NCBI GenBank assembly: GCA_944325005.1
Contig: CALUYO010000006.1
Location: forward strand, 31,523-95,522
Length of the DNA stretch: 64,000 nt
From: Candidatus Gastranaerophilales bacterium
GTDB taxonomy: Bacteria; Cyanobacteriota; Vampirovibrionia; Gastranaerophilales; Gastranaerophilaceae
Direction: 5' to 3'
In this document: positions 53,839 to 61,265 of the stretch, piece by piece
Numbering within the stretch: the stretch's first letter is position 1
How the letters are laid out: each line of letters starts with the position of its first letter
Translations under genes and position numbers: made by a program
The notes under the pieces: generated by a model
Databases searched by the model: none
What the model was told of the DNA's origin: nothing
The model's input: the letters and a program-made list of their open reading frames with translations, nothing else

Positions 53839-54546
53839 TTATTCGCAAGTTGTTTTGCCATGCCAGCTCAAACCTTCACATTTCAAATAATCCATATTTT
53901 CGTTATAAATAATCCATGCGGTGCAGCCAAGACCATTATGCCCGTAACCATTAGTTTTAGAACAATATTTTGCTGCATTTAGCTGAGAATTGGTTTCGGT
54001 CGCTAAACCTCGCGGTACAATTTTGTCTTTGAACATAATGAAAGAAAACACATCTTTACCTAACACATTTGGAGCTTTTGGACCGTTTATATCTGTGAAT
54101 ATCTGGCCGTAAATGCCGGTTTGTTCTATATACTCTGGTTCAAAGACGTGTGTTGCAATAACTGTTCCGTCTCCTAAAACTATACCTGGATAGTTTTTAA
54201 ATTGGAGCATATTTTTTGTACCATTCAAATTTGTGTATTGTATGTTATTAAAGCATTTATCTGGTTGACCTTTTGCACATATATCTATAGCGTTTAAATT
54301 TTTTGCAAATTGTTCATTAAATTCATCATCTGATAAATTGCCCCAACTCTCAACATCAGCACCGCCATACTCATTTTCTTTCATATACATGAACGCATTG
54401 CTAAGAGTTGAATTAATTTTTTTTAGCTGTGTTACAGTTGCCTTAACTTTATATTCAGATATCAATGCCGGAATAGTTAGTGAAGCAATAACTCCAATTA
54501 TCCCCAGCGTTATAAGTACTTCAGCCAGTGTAAAAGCTTTTTTCAT
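53839..54546 (-). CDS. Type IV prepilin-like protein (second XRE-linked copy)
   Basis: This 235 aa protein has a minimal leader (MKKA) and the helix FTLAEVLITLGIIGVIASLTIP, Glu at +5 and Ala before the cut. The C-terminal half contains ADVESWGNLSDD, an ADGT-type turn (LGDGTVIATHVF), NGPKAPNVLGKDVFSF and a final NENMDYLKCEGLSWHGKTTCE. The last block is shared with the G10 prepilin at 47149-47906. It is divergent from the XRE gene at 54651. It has a near-consensus promoter with palindromes at the transcription start. Confidence 0.9.
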   Translation of the reverse strand: MKKAFTLAEVLITLGIIGVIASLTIPALISEYKVKATVTQLKKINSTLSNAFMYMKENEYGGADVESWGNLSDDEFNEQFAKNLNAIDICAKGQPDKCFNNIQYTNLNGTKNMLQFKNYPGIVLGDGTVIATHVFEPEYIEQTGIYGQIFTDINGPKAPNVLGKDVFSFIMFKDKIVPRGLATETNSQLNAAKYCSKTNGYGHNGLGCTAWIIYNENMDYLKCEGLSWHGKTTCE

Positions 54547-54580
54547 TTATTTACCTTAAGCGAATATTACAGTGTATTTG

Positions 54581-54632
54581 AACATAATAATGTTTATAAA
54601 CACATTATTTAACATTTTTATATTTTTGTCAA
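54581..54632 (-). promoter_or_regulatory. Prepilin promoter with operator palindromes
   Basis: On the minus strand TTGACA (54632-54627), 17 bases, AATAAT (54609-54604) forms the promoter. TGTTTATAAACA (54591-54602) is a perfect palindrome at the expected transcription start. AATAATGT (54586-54593) / ACATTATT (54602-54609) and AACAT/ATGTT repeats overlap it. Confidence 0.65.
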
Positions 54633-54650
54633 TATATTAGGATTTTTAAT

Positions 54651-54869
54651 ATGAAAGATGAAAGACTTTTACAGCTGGGGCAAAAGATTAGATATGAAAG
54701 ATTAAAAAATGGCTTGAGCCAGGAAGATTTAGAAGAAAAATCTCTGGTTTCAAGAAGGACTATAAGTGAAATTGAACGTGGAAATGCGGATATAAGATAT
54801 ACAAATCTTTTACAGATTGCTGAGGGTTTAAATATGTCTATTTCTGAATTATTGGATTTTAGGTTATAG
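54651..54869 (+). CDS. Small XRE-family regulator, divergent to a prepilin
   Basis: This 72 aa single-domain lambda-type HTH protein (GQKIRYERLKNGLSQEDLEEKSLVSRRTISEIERGNADIRYT) is smaller than the regulators at 5984 and 40755 and lacks their C-terminal helix. AGGA precedes the ATG at a long spacing. The palindromes between it and the prepilin are its likely binding sites. Confidence 0.88.
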   Translation: MKDERLLQLGQKIRYERLKNGLSQEDLEEKSLVSRRTISEIERGNADIRYTNLLQIAEGLNMSISELLDFRL

Positions 54870-54933
54870 CTATTAAAAGATTGTTAACTTTTTTTACAAA
54901 TAAAATATTTTCTGAAATAGAGCGGGAATAATA

Positions 54934-54943
54934 TACTTAATAT
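54934..54943 (+). promoter_or_regulatory. Shared promoter-like motif, copy 4
   Basis: TACTTAATAT (54934-54943) follows GAAAT (54914-54918) at exactly 20 bases and lies 40 bases before the ATG at 54974. Confidence 0.5.
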
Positions 54944-54973
54944 ATATAGAGATGTATATTAAGGAGATGTCCT

Positions 54974-55360
54974 ATGGCAATAAGGGTTGACGGTATTGAA
55001 TCTGAAGATGAATTAAGAAAAGCACAGGCTGCAGCACAGGCTCAGGGAACATCTATTACTAATTATAATGAATGGGCTCAAATCTTGCAGGAATTTCAAG
55101 ACAACGGTATTGAATCAACCGGTTCTTATGCGGGTGATAAAGCAAGAATGCAGGAGATTCAAGCTGCCATGCAGGAATATGCTGCACAGCTGCAAGAGCA
55201 GGAAAAGATTCAGCAGAATGCTCCGGATAATAAAGAAACAGAAAAAGTGCAAAAAGCATCAGAAACGGATAGAAATCAGGAAATGAAAGCTACAGTCGCC
55301 AATGCTACAAGTTCGCAGATAATGGCCGACTATATGAAATATTATCATTTACTAATGTAA
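54974..55360 (+). CDS. Gln/Ala-rich helical lineage-specific protein
   Basis: This 128 aa protein, after an AAGGAGATG site, is almost entirely helical and rich in Gln, Glu and Ala (a central segment EIQAAMQEYAAQLQEQEKIQ is likely coiled coil). No signal peptide or known family is seen. It carries the shared promoter-like motif. A terminator hairpin follows that also faces lepB. Confidence 0.62.
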   Translation: MAIRVDGIESEDELRKAQAAAQAQGTSITNYNEWAQILQEFQDNGIESTGSYAGDKARMQEIQAAMQEYAAQLQEQEKIQQNAPDNKETEKVQKASETDRNQEMKATVANATSSQIMADYMKYYHLLM

Positions 55361-55394
55361 AAAATCTGCCCTTTAATTAAAAGGCGGATTTTTT
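55359..55394. terminator. Bidirectional terminator between 54974 gene and lepB
   Basis: AAAAAATCTGCC and GGCGGATTTTTT (one G-U pair) form a 12-base stem with a 12-base loop, with T runs in both directions. Confidence 0.85.
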
Positions 55395-56038
55395 TAGAAA
55401 ACTTTTATACGGTTAAAAGGCCAGAAAAGAAATACTGCACGTCCTATGAACCTGTCTTCGGGTAGAAAACCCCACCATCGGCTGTCATAAGAATTCCCTC
55501 TATTGTCGCCCATCATAAGATATTGATGTTCAGGAATAACAATAGGACCGCAAATCATATCTTTGGTACAGGGTTTTTCGTAGTATTCACTTCTGATATA
55601 AGGTTCATCAAGTGGTTTATCGTTGATATACACTATACTTTTCCCATCTTTGTCAGTTTTTATCTCAAATTTATCGCCGGGGATACCGATTACACGTTTT
55701 ATATAAGCTATATCTTTGCAGAAAAAACCTGTGAGACGTGAAAATACTTTCCAGGGAGTATTTTTTAGTTTTTCAAACGGCGGGTAGAATACCATTATAT
55801 CCCCGCGTTTTGGTGTTTTGTAAAACCTTGAAAATCTTTCAACCACAATCCTGTCGCCTTCTATTAATGTAGGTCTCATTGAAGCTGAAGGTATCCAGCG
55901 GATTTCACCTATGAAAAATCTTATTATAATAACCATAACAACTACAAAAACAATTGTTTCTATGGTTTCCCTTACCATGGGGTTTATTTTAAGATAATTA
56001 GCCTTTATTTTTTGTAGAAATTGTTTTATTTTATTCAT
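55394..56038 (-). CDS. lepB: Signal peptidase I
   Basis: This 214 aa inner-membrane protease removes signal peptides from exported proteins. A single N-terminal membrane segment (about residues 25-43) is followed by the catalytic serine in PSASMRPTL (Ser53), the catalytic lysine in YIKRVIGIPGD, and the GDNRGNSYDSRWWGFLPEDRFIGRA block. It overlaps the upstream polyprenyl synthase gene by 8 bases. Confidence 0.96.
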   Translation of the reverse strand: MNKIKQFLQKIKANYLKINPMVRETIETIVFVVVMVIIIRFFIGEIRWIPSASMRPTLIEGDRIVVERFSRFYKTPKRGDIMVFYPPFEKLKNTPWKVFSRLTGFFCKDIAYIKRVIGIPGDKFEIKTDKDGKSIVYINDKPLDEPYIRSEYYEKPCTKDMICGPIVIPEHQYLMMGDNRGNSYDSRWWGFLPEDRFIGRAVFLFWPFNRIKVF

Positions 56039-56885
56039 TTTTTATAAGTCCTAAAAGCTCTGTTAATGCTGATTTATATTTGTTATTTTCAATATATTTT
56101 ATTGTATTATAAGCATTATCTATGTAATTATTTAACAAAATTTGAGTTTTTTCAATACCATTTTCATAATTTTCAATATTACCCGCATATATTACAGGGG
56201 CCGTGTAAATTCCGTCATTAATATCTGATTTTGTGGTTTTTATATTAATAAGGTCATCTCTGATTTGAAAGGCTATGCCAAAGTTTCTGGCAAACTGCTC
56301 AGCACCGTATGGAGAATTAGCAATCAATAAACTTCCGCATAATGCAGTTTCAAATAGTTTCGCCGTTTTTTGGGTCGTTTTATCTATGTATTGATCTATT
56401 GTTGGAATTGTATATTTCGCAAACTGTTGTTTTATTTCTCCTTCAGACATAGAAGCAAGAGTGTTTGAAAACATTGTTATCAGGCGAATTGAGTTTAACT
56501 TAATAAGATTGTCCAGAGCTTTGGAAAGTAAATAATCACCGGATATTACGGCAAGTTTATTCCCGAATTCTTTATTCAAAGTATTTAGGTTTCGTCGTTG
56601 TCCGCTTTCATCTATAACATCATCGTGGATGAGAGAGGCGTTGTGTACAAGTTCAATTGTGGTCTGAAGTAAAATCTGCTTTTCATCAATATTTAGACCT
56701 GAGGCTTTTAAGTATAAAAATGATACTAGCGGCCTTATATGCTTTGAAGGAGCATTTAATAGGGCGAAAAGTTTTGATTTTAAAGGTTCTTCAACTTCAA
56801 TGTCTGAAGTTAATCCCGCTGTAACCTGCTCAATCTCATCTTTTACGATATTAAGAATTTTTGCATATTTTTCATTAAAACTCAT
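56031..56885 (-). CDS. Trans-polyprenyl diphosphate synthase
   Basis: This 284 aa enzyme extends isoprenoid diphosphates, probably for the quinone side chain. The first aspartate-rich motif is HDDVIDESGQRRN (Asp88-Asp89-x2-Asp92) and the second is QIRDDLIN. I choose ATG 56885; a TTG at 56891 would add two residues. It is shorter than typical octaprenyl synthases (about 320). Chain length cannot be read from sequence. It overlaps lepB. Confidence 0.9.
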   Translation of the reverse strand: MSFNEKYAKILNIVKDEIEQVTAGLTSDIEVEEPLKSKLFALLNAPSKHIRPLVSFLYLKASGLNIDEKQILLQTTIELVHNASLIHDDVIDESGQRRNLNTLNKEFGNKLAVISGDYLLSKALDNLIKLNSIRLITMFSNTLASMSEGEIKQQFAKYTIPTIDQYIDKTTQKTAKLFETALCGSLLIANSPYGAEQFARNFGIAFQIRDDLINIKTTKSDINDGIYTAPVIYAGNIENYENGIEKTQILLNNYIDNAYNTIKYIENNKYKSALTELLGLIKNE

Positions 56886-56920
56886 ATACAAATAATATTA
56901 GCATAAAATAACCCCATAAT

Positions 56921-56951
56921 AAAAAAAAACGACTTGCTTGCGCTTGTCGTT
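56921..56951 (-). terminator. Terminator of the 57042-60864 cluster
   Basis: AACGAC (56928-56933) pairs with GTCGTT (56946-56951), followed on the minus strand by a run of nine T. Confidence 0.85.
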
Positions 56952-57018
56952 AGAAAATCAATAGGAAAAAGGGAAAGGAAAAATTTTGTTTTCATTAAAC
57001 CCTATTGGAGATTTAATG

Positions 57019-57049
57019 CTCGGGTGGAATTGCTACGCTCTCTACCCGA
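57019..57049. repeat. Dispersed 3'-end repeat abutting a stop codon
   Basis: GCTACGCTCTCTA at 57032-57044 matches GCTACGCTCCCTA beside the nrdJ stop, in the same orientation relative to the gene. TCGGGT (57020-57025) pairs with ACCCGA (57044-57049). Confidence 0.55.
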
Positions 57050-58109
57050 ATGTTTTGAATGTTGATTCTGTATTCTTTTGAATAACCTGTTGAACAGCAT
57101 CCATTTCTGTAGATATGGCGTCCTGTTCTGTGTCTAATTGTTTTAACCTTAATTCCAGGTTTTTATCTTGTGCCTGAATAATTTCTATTTTGGCATTAAT
57201 TTCATCAATGGCCTGATCATATTCATATTTTTCATACTCATACTGGTTCATTGCGTCATTGTAGGCGTCCTGATCAGTAACAGTTGTTGTTGTTAATGAA
57301 TATGTTACGCCGGTTCCTTCAATAGGATCGCCGTTTTCATCGTATTGAGGTATTGTTATATTAATGTATCTGCCGGAACTGTCTTTTTCAATCTGGCATC
57401 CCGTAGAAGCTTTTACTTCTTCGGTTTTTGTTTCACTGCCGATTGTGTAACAGTTGATGTTTGATTGCGAATTTCCGTTATCATCGTAATTTGCTTTTTC
57501 TAAATCAGTTTTTTTATAGAAATATGGATTATATTCTCCTGTAGTTGTATTTTGAACATATCTTACAAGGTAGTCATCGTCACCATATTTGCTTTTTAGC
57601 AGTTTAAGATATTCCGCTTCTTCTTCTTGTAGTTGCTTAATTTGATCTGCAGAAAGCGATTCAAGATAACTGTCAGCACCGCCTGCGGCAGCATCATATG
57701 TGCCTTCTGCGGTTGTAGGAATTGTGCCTAATGTCCTTAATGTTGTTGCTCCGACTTTAAACACTGATTTATCTGCATTTGCGTTAACAATACTTGTGGA
57801 TGCACCAACAACAGAAAAGTCGTCTGTCCATTGTCTGATATAGCTTACAGTGTAGGTGCCGTCTGTCTGGGCAATCATTGCTGTTATCTGATTTGTTAGG
57901 GCTCCGTCTTCGAAAGTATAAACAGTTTTAGTGTAGTCATCGACAGACGGCGGAACAGGTACTGACATCCCCAACAAATCGTTGTAGTAGTTAGCAGACT
58001 GGTTTGACAATGTTGTTCTTTGCTGGTTAATTTGCTGCCCCTCAAATTCAACATTGGTTTTTCTGGCTGTCAGACCTAAAAATCTAGCTTGTGACGCGGC
58101 CATTCCCAT
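57042..58109 (-). CDS. MGMAASQ-family protein, second copy
   Basis: This 355 aa protein begins MGMAASQARFLGLTARKTNV and ends in a heptad-rich helix finishing NTESTFKTFG, as the 467 aa protein at 34827-36230 does. The centre (residues 60-260) is unrelated to that of its paralogue and is rich in Thr, Tyr, Asp and Gly with one cysteine pair. No signal peptide is present. It is the last gene of a four-gene cluster (60864 down to 57042) of unknown proteins, with its own upstream palindrome. A secreted or surface filament subunit is the best guess. Confidence 0.7.
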   Translation of the reverse strand: MGMAASQARFLGLTARKTNVEFEGQQINQQRTTLSNQSANYYNDLLGMSVPVPPSVDDYTKTVYTFEDGALTNQITAMIAQTDGTYTVSYIRQWTDDFSVVGASTSIVNANADKSVFKVGATTLRTLGTIPTTAEGTYDAAAGGADSYLESLSADQIKQLQEEEAEYLKLLKSKYGDDDYLVRYVQNTTTGEYNPYFYKKTDLEKANYDDNGNSQSNINCYTIGSETKTEEVKASTGCQIEKDSSGRYINITIPQYDENGDPIEGTGVTYSLTTTTVTDQDAYNDAMNQYEYEKYEYDQAIDEINAKIEIIQAQDKNLELRLKQLDTEQDAISTEMDAVQQVIQKNTESTFKTFG

Positions 58110-58182
58110 TGCTGTCGATCTTCCTTTCGTTTACTTAGTACGCTTAGTAGTGTTATCGACATATCGTATGTAAATCTTTAAT

Positions 58183-58198
58183 CATGAGACTTCTCATG
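58183..58198. promoter_or_regulatory. Palindrome upstream of the MGMAASQ gene
   Basis: CATGAGA (58183-58189) and TCTCATG (58192-58198) form a 16-base palindrome about 75 bases before the start, an operator candidate. ACATATCGTATGT (58159-58171) is a second small dyad. Confidence 0.45.
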
Positions 58199-58216
58199 TT
58201 AAGAATTTGTAACATG

Positions 58217-58684
58217 TTATTTCTGAGGCTGATTTCTAAAACGGTCTGAAATGTATGACAGTATTGCTCCGCCGATTTCTTCGTTAGGGTCAAAGTTAGA
58301 AGTTTGCGGACGCAGTGAATTTTGGATTAACATTTTTACAAGAGGACCGAAGGCATCAGGTACCTGCGTTTTTCTGTAAATTCCTGCAAGATAAGTTTGA
58401 ATGTTAGGAGAAGTTGTATTGTTAAAACGCGACAGTACCGGATACATCTTATCAACCCCTTTTACTCCGTTGTCAATCATTTCGTTAACGATATGGAGTG
58501 TTTCGACAATTTGAGCTTCATTGTTTGAATGAGCAAGGATATCAGAAATGTATGGCAGAGCGGCTTCTTTTTGAGAAACAAAACAATCAACTTTATTTTT
58601 ATCTACAATTGTGTAATTTCTGTTTCCTTCGGGAAGCCTGCACGGTATATACTGATTTTGAATATTATATGACTGAATATACAT
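58217..58684 (-). CDS. Helical-repeat protein of the 57-61 kb cluster
   Basis: This 155 aa protein starts at ATG 58684 (MYIQSYNIQNQYIPCRLPEG) after AGGAGA; the upstream frame to 58735 overlaps the preceding gene and is unlikely. The body looks like HEAT-type helical pairs (ALPYISDILAHSNNEAQIVETLHIVNEMIDNG, PVLSRFNNTTSPNIQTYLAGIYR, FGPLVKMLIQNSL). It is probably a scaffold or binding protein. No catalytic motif is visible. It is 13 bases after the 493 aa membrane gene. Confidence 0.7.
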   Translation of the reverse strand: MYIQSYNIQNQYIPCRLPEGNRNYTIVDKNKVDCFVSQKEAALPYISDILAHSNNEAQIVETLHIVNEMIDNGVKGVDKMYPVLSRFNNTTSPNIQTYLAGIYRKTQVPDAFGPLVKMLIQNSLRPQTSNFDPNEEIGGAILSYISDRFRNQPQK

Positions 58685-58697
58685 TAGTGTCTCCTGT

Positions 58698-60179
58698 CTA
58701 TGAATATACGAACGGCGGTCCGTTTTTAATTTCAAATAATATATTATCAGCCATTACTTTAAGTTCTTCTTTCGGTTTTCCTTTATCGACCTGTTTATAA
58801 AATTCATCCACAAGCGGTTGAATGGCGGCATCTTTTTTAGATTTGAAATTCCTGAGTTCTGTAGAGACAAGTCTGTTTTGCAAATCAATTTCTGTTTGTG
58901 CATTCATTTTTTTTACTTGAACTTCTTTTATTGCATCTCCGGCAAGCTTTCCGCCGTAGCTGAGTGCAGTAAGCCCTGTAATACCGAAAAATAACTGTTT
59001 AAACTGTTTGTTATCAGTATCAAGAAGCCAGTTATAGAAAAAAGCTCTGTAGTCATCTACGTGTGAATAGAATGTAGGTTTTGGTGTCCCGTCACCTCCT
59101 ATTGTTTCGTTGACTTTTGTTGTGGATGTTTCGGCCTTTTTTACAAGTTTTTGCGTGAATTCTATTTTATCATTATTATCCCATTTTAAATCTTTTAAAT
59201 AATTTCTTATTGTTGCCGGAGTTGCATCTATTGACTGCAGATGTGCCTCAAGTAGTTTTTTGTCGTGTTCTTTTGTTGCGTTTGTAGAATTTTTTACTAT
59301 ATCTTTAATAAGATTTTTTCGTTCTATGATGTAATTTTCTAAAAGATTTTTACTTTTGCTCAAGTTTTTCAGGGATAAAAAGCCGAGTCCTATAATTGCG
59401 GCAACTGTTCCCGCACCTAGAAGAAAATAATTAAGATTGCTGTTTGAATTTTCTTTATTATTATATTTACCTGTAAATTTTAAATGTTTGCCGAAATTAG
59501 GCAGAATTTTTTCATTATCATCTGAAAGATACCTGCTGAATTCGCGGGCTTTTTCAGACAGCATACTGCGTGTAATCTGAATTTTTCCGGCAAAAGATTG
59601 AGTTTCTATGTCAATCAGTTTTTCCTGCATATCTTTTTGAATATCTGCTTCACGTTTTTTTACCCAGACATCTTTAAATCCGTCAAAGAATGTTTTTCCC
59701 ATAAAAGCCATAGCACTGAGGGTTAAGACACCTGTTCCCGCAAGAATAGTTTTTCTTGTCGGACTCGCAATCATCTGATAAAGCGCCTGATGTTTTTCAT
59801 CATTTAATGCTACATTTCTTGTAAGCTGAGGAAGCCTTTTTTCATCAGAAATTTTTAAGTTAATACGAGTATTGCGTTTTACAAAGGTAGAAAGCAACGC
59901 TATTGCCCCCATAACTCCTATGGCTATTGCGCTTATTGGCAGAATACTTTTTTCTGTTGAGTCGTTTTTTTCATAAAGTCTTGACGGCATTTTTGAGCTT
60001 TCTGAAATAACCAGAGTATCACAGGTGTCATCAAGATTTATTTTGCGGTCAGGACAGTCTTTTATAAAATTGTTAACAAGCACCCCTTCTTTTGTTTCGG
60101 AGTTTGCCCGTTTTTGAGTGGCGGTAAGATTTTTTTGCTGTCTTAATGTTTCGCTGTCATGCAGAGGACTAATTGTCAT
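58698..60179 (-). CDS. Multi-pass membrane protein with internal duplication
   Basis: This 493 aa protein has four probable transmembrane segments (about residues 80-100, 145-162, 250-270 and 396-412). Residues 141-198 and 391-448 are an internal duplication: each has a Gly/Ala-rich membrane helix with a GK step, then D..K.V.VKK and a helix ending in an L..E...F..K pattern. This suggests two paired modules. No known family is recognised. It overlaps the preceding 231 aa gene by 11 bases, indicating co-translation. It could be the membrane anchor of a secretion or surface-assembly complex. Confidence 0.7.
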   Translation of the reverse strand: MTISPLHDSETLRQQKNLTATQKRANSETKEGVLVNNFIKDCPDRKINLDDTCDTLVISESSKMPSRLYEKNDSTEKSILPISAIAIGVMGAIALLSTFVKRNTRINLKISDEKRLPQLTRNVALNDEKHQALYQMIASPTRKTILAGTGVLTLSAMAFMGKTFFDGFKDVWVKKREADIQKDMQEKLIDIETQSFAGKIQITRSMLSEKAREFSRYLSDDNEKILPNFGKHLKFTGKYNNKENSNSNLNYFLLGAGTVAAIIGLGFLSLKNLSKSKNLLENYIIERKNLIKDIVKNSTNATKEHDKKLLEAHLQSIDATPATIRNYLKDLKWDNNDKIEFTQKLVKKAETSTTKVNETIGGDGTPKPTFYSHVDDYRAFFYNWLLDTDNKQFKQLFFGITGLTALSYGGKLAGDAIKEVQVKKMNAQTEIDLQNRLVSTELRNFKSKKDAAIQPLVDEFYKQVDKGKPKEELKVMADNILFEIKNGPPFVYS

Positions 60180-60864
60180 GTTCTTCTAAATCCTTTTCGT
60201 TTTGCGTAAATTTTTTATATAAATCATGTATAAATGTTTTTAGTTCAAAAGCTTTTTTAGCTTCGTCAATTTGTTTGTCGTTGTTGTCTGTGTCAAGTGG
60301 TTGAAAGATAGAGAATAGAGATTTAACTTTCTTTTTCAAATCTTTGAATGCTTCAGAGATTTTTTTGTCTATTGAGGCTTTAAGCTCACCTACCATCGCA
60401 GTTAATTTATCAGAAATATCTGCAAGTTTCTGCCGGATAGTTTGAATAGTGTTTGTGATAGATGCCGGAAGATTTGCGACTGTTCTTGCAAGCCCGCCCA
60501 GAACAGTGTTTAATATGAAATTTGCCGGTTTTGCAATTATCGCCGGCGTATTGTTAGAGAAAAATTGTGCGATATTCGCAAGTTTCTGGCTGGAATTCAT
60601 TAATGCATTTTGAAATGCCTGCATATTTTTAGCAAAATTTTGAGCATCCTGTTCACGTTGGAGTTTGGCATTTTGCTGTGCTTTTAAAAAAGCGCCTATT
60701 GCAGCACATTCATTCCAGCTCATTTCTCCTGGTTTTGCGGAAAAGTCTGCTTTTTTCATCCCTCCTCCGCCCATGCCGTTACATATCGGGCATGCACCGA
60801 GCGGCAGTCCGTGCGGACAGGTTCCGACTCTTGCACTATTCGTTTTTACTGCTCCCAGCGACAT
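60169..60864 (-). CDS. Cys-rich N-terminus plus helical protein, unknown function
   Basis: This 231 aa protein begins MSLGAVKTNSARVGTCPHG and continues LPLGACPICNGMGGGG: C-P-H-G and C-P-I-C form a likely zinc site near residues 16-28. The remainder is helical, with coiled-coil potential in the Gln/Lys-rich segment (residues 60-100) and a hydrophobic Ala/Leu segment at about 105-130. It heads the four-gene cluster. The leader contains a hairpin whose arm covers the AGAGG ribosome-binding site (60873-60901). Confidence 0.68.
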   Translation of the reverse strand: MSLGAVKTNSARVGTCPHGLPLGACPICNGMGGGGMKKADFSAKPGEMSWNECAAIGAFLKAQQNAKLQREQDAQNFAKNMQAFQNALMNSSQKLANIAQFFSNNTPAIIAKPANFILNTVLGGLARTVANLPASITNTIQTIRQKLADISDKLTAMVGELKASIDKKISEAFKDLKKKVKSLFSIFQPLDTDNNDKQIDEAKKAFELKTFIHDLYKKFTQNEKDLEEHDN

Positions 60865-60872
60865 TAAAAAAT

Positions 60873-60901
60873 CCTCTGATTATTTATTAAATCATAAGAG
60901 G
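60873..60901 (-). promoter_or_regulatory. Hairpin covering the ribosome-binding site of the 60864 gene
   Basis: CCTCT (60873-60877) and AGAGG (60897-60901) are complementary, with TGATT/AATCA inside. On the minus strand the second arm is the AGAGG just upstream of ATG 60864. Confidence 0.4.
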
Positions 60902-60920
60902 ACACTTTAGAAAAATATAT

Positions 60921-60948
60921 CTTATTACCGATGCTCGCGGTAAATAAG
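60921..60948. other. Hairpin in the divergent gap before the nrdD promoter
   Basis: CTTATTACCG (60921-60930) pairs with CGGTAAATAAG (60938-60948), with one bulged A and a 7-base loop. The rest of the 60902-61060 gap shows no gene. Confidence 0.45.
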
Positions 60949-61068
60949 TTTTTCCGAGTGTTCCGGCTTTTACGGCTGCGGCACAGCTGGAGATATTCAC
61001 TCCATTTCCTCTTTTATAAAAAATCGTAAAATAAGAGAAAAATCATGTCAAATAAATCTTATGATTTG

Positions 61069-61097
61069 TTGACAAATTTTAAACAAAGTTATAAAAT
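61069..61097 (+). promoter_or_regulatory. Promoter for the riboswitch-nrdDG transcript
   Basis: TTGACA (61069-61074), a 17-base spacer and TAAAAT (61092-61097) start the message at about 61104. An inverted repeat AAATCAT (61040-61046) / ATGATTT (61061-61067) lies just upstream of the -35. Confidence 0.75.
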
Positions 61098-61105
61098 TTA
61101 AGATA

Positions 61106-61245
61106 CTTCTATAAGGAAAGCACGGGTGAAATTCCCGCACTGGACCGCAGCCGTGTCCTCTGTACAATATTCAAAAAACTTGTACATGACCTCCCAAAAT
61201 TGGTGAGATAGTCGGAATGCTTATAGGGGTTGATGTTACCACGGA
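61106..61245 (+). ncRNA. Cobalamin riboswitch upstream of nrdD
   Basis: The leader shows the conserved B12-aptamer core in order: AAGGAAAGC, then CGGGTGAAATTCCCG (GGTGaaA..CC element), then CACTGGACCGCAGCCGTG (the B12-box type segment). A variable stem TGTACAA (61161-61167) / TTGTACA (61180-61186) follows, then AGTCGGAATGC near the 3' end. It controls nrdD, a B12-independent enzyme; cobalamin is expected to shut it off. CTCCCA (61191-61196) can pair with TGGGAG (61250-61255), which includes the nrdD ribosome-binding site. Confidence 0.92.
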
Positions 61246-61265
61246 AATCTGGGAGATTTTTTATT

